From Massilia solisilvae (GTDB lineage: Bacteria > Pseudomonadota > Gammaproteobacteria > Burkholderiales > Burkholderiaceae_D): DNA of 64,000 nucleotides. The position numbers and the translations under genes were made by a program. Shown piece by piece: positions 63,684 through 64,000 of the stretch. The notes under the pieces are model-generated. The model was not told where the DNA came from. It did no database searches and was given only the letters and a program-made list of their open reading frames with translations. Positions within the stretch are counted from its first letter, which is position 1, and each line of letters begins with the position of its first letter. The stretch is taken from the NCBI RefSeq assembly GCF_024753215.1, contig NZ_JANUGV010000004.1, forward strand, positions 248,001-312,000, in the 5' to 3' direction.

Positions 63684-63788
63684 CGATTCGTCCTCCAGGT
63701 TGTGCCGGGTTAGACATCAAAAACTTATCGCAAGTTAGCTTCTTGCCCTATGATGGGCGAACCTAAAAGAATAATGAGGAGAAAACCC

Positions 63789-64000
63789 TTGCGACGCAAG
63801 ATCCTGACGGTTCACGCCGTGCTGCTCGCCGCGCTGGCGGCGGCAAACGTGGTCCACGCCGCGCCCTCGGTCGGCCAGACCTTTTTTGAAAACAATTGTG
63901 CCGAGTGCCATACGGTCGATCCGAAGATGGGTTCGCGCTCCGGCCCAAGCCTGTATGGGCTGCTGGGGCGCAAGCTTGGTTCGGCGCCCGGCTACAACTA
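63789..64000 (+). CDS. Periplasmic c-type cytochrome, 3' truncated by the window
   Basis: A signal peptide (RKILTVHAVLLAALAAANVVHA, then AAPSVG) precedes a class I haem motif CAECH in FFENNCAECHTVDPKMG, followed by SGPSLYGLLGRKLGSAPGYNY, typical of a small cytochrome c of the c2/c550 type. The likely start is TTG at 63789, with AGGAGA at good spacing; an ATG at 63774 overlaps that SD and is the alternative. The frame runs off the end of the window. Confidence 0.85.
   Translation, partial: MRRKILTVHAVLLAALAAANVVHAAPSVGQTFFENNCAECHTVDPKMGSRSGPSLYGLLGRKLGSAPGYN

Overview
The window is about 64 kb of GC-rich, densely coding bacterial chromosome. Gene content and style (LolCD-TatD, RecJ beside an RpfE-like gene, aidB, metY, malate synthase A, an OKR-type decarboxylase, many TTG/GTG starts, mostly short gaps) point to a betaproteobacterium of the Burkholderiales, most likely an Oxalobacteraceae member such as the Massilia/Duganella group. 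The taxon is inferred from protein style, not from a marker gene. No integrase, transposase, phage module, CRISPR array or rRNA is visible. One tRNA gene, tRNA-Val(CAC), is present.

Region by region. 1-4.6 kb: the 3' end of a PpnN-type nucleosidase, a cluster of palindromic repeats, then a leftward prfB-HAD phosphatase-lysS operon whose prfB carries the classical programmed +1 frameshift. 4.6-9.4 kb: periplasmic CpdB, a small exported protein, a DUF2288 protein, an Xre-RES toxin-antitoxin pair with its own promoter, and an exported NTF2-like protein. 9.4-14.3 kb: recJ with an RpfE-like gene, then two adjacent ferritin-like genes. 14.6-17.4 kb: lolC-lolD-tatD. 17.6-25.0 kb: the main accessory island, an orphan type VI secretion cargo cassette (VgrG with C-terminal extension, lipase effector, and two paralogous Tli4-like immunity proteins, the first with an extra tandem Cys-Trp domain). 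25-31.3 kb: comEC, an alpha/beta hydrolase, dcd, and a large basic amino acid decarboxylase. 31.6-42.7 kb, all leftward: DUF4337, folA-thyA, threonine aldolase, an ABC exporter, an AttH-like protein with an FtsX-type permease, an FAD-linked oxidase, DUF2069 and wrbA. 42.7-47.3 kb: YihY, an Mpo1-like protein, a hydrolase, MetY and a CBS protein. 47.4-54.2 kb: a signalling block (REC-DUF3369-GGDEF-EAL, HDOD, PAS-GGDEF-EAL) interrupted by aroC. 54.4-64 kb: aidB-like, upp, a cold-shock gene with a long AT-rich leader, a LysR regulator divergent from malate synthase, gloB, a methyltransferase, rnhA, dnaQ, tRNA-Val, a DUF6494 protein and the start of a c-type cytochrome.

Two families of intergenic palindromic repeats run through the window. 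Family A occurs at six loci, nearly always as facing inverted pairs with compensatory changes in the stems. Family B occurs at two loci, also as inverted pairs. They look like REP/BIME-type elements.

Most of the window is ordinary housekeeping. The parts that most merit a second look are the VgrG-lipase-double immunity cassette, the Cys-Trp repeat domain fused to the first immunity protein, the two repeat families, the tandem ferritin-like genes, and a few compact regulatory arrangements (wrbA/yihY shared -10 region, LysR/aceB inverted repeat, Xre-RES promoter).
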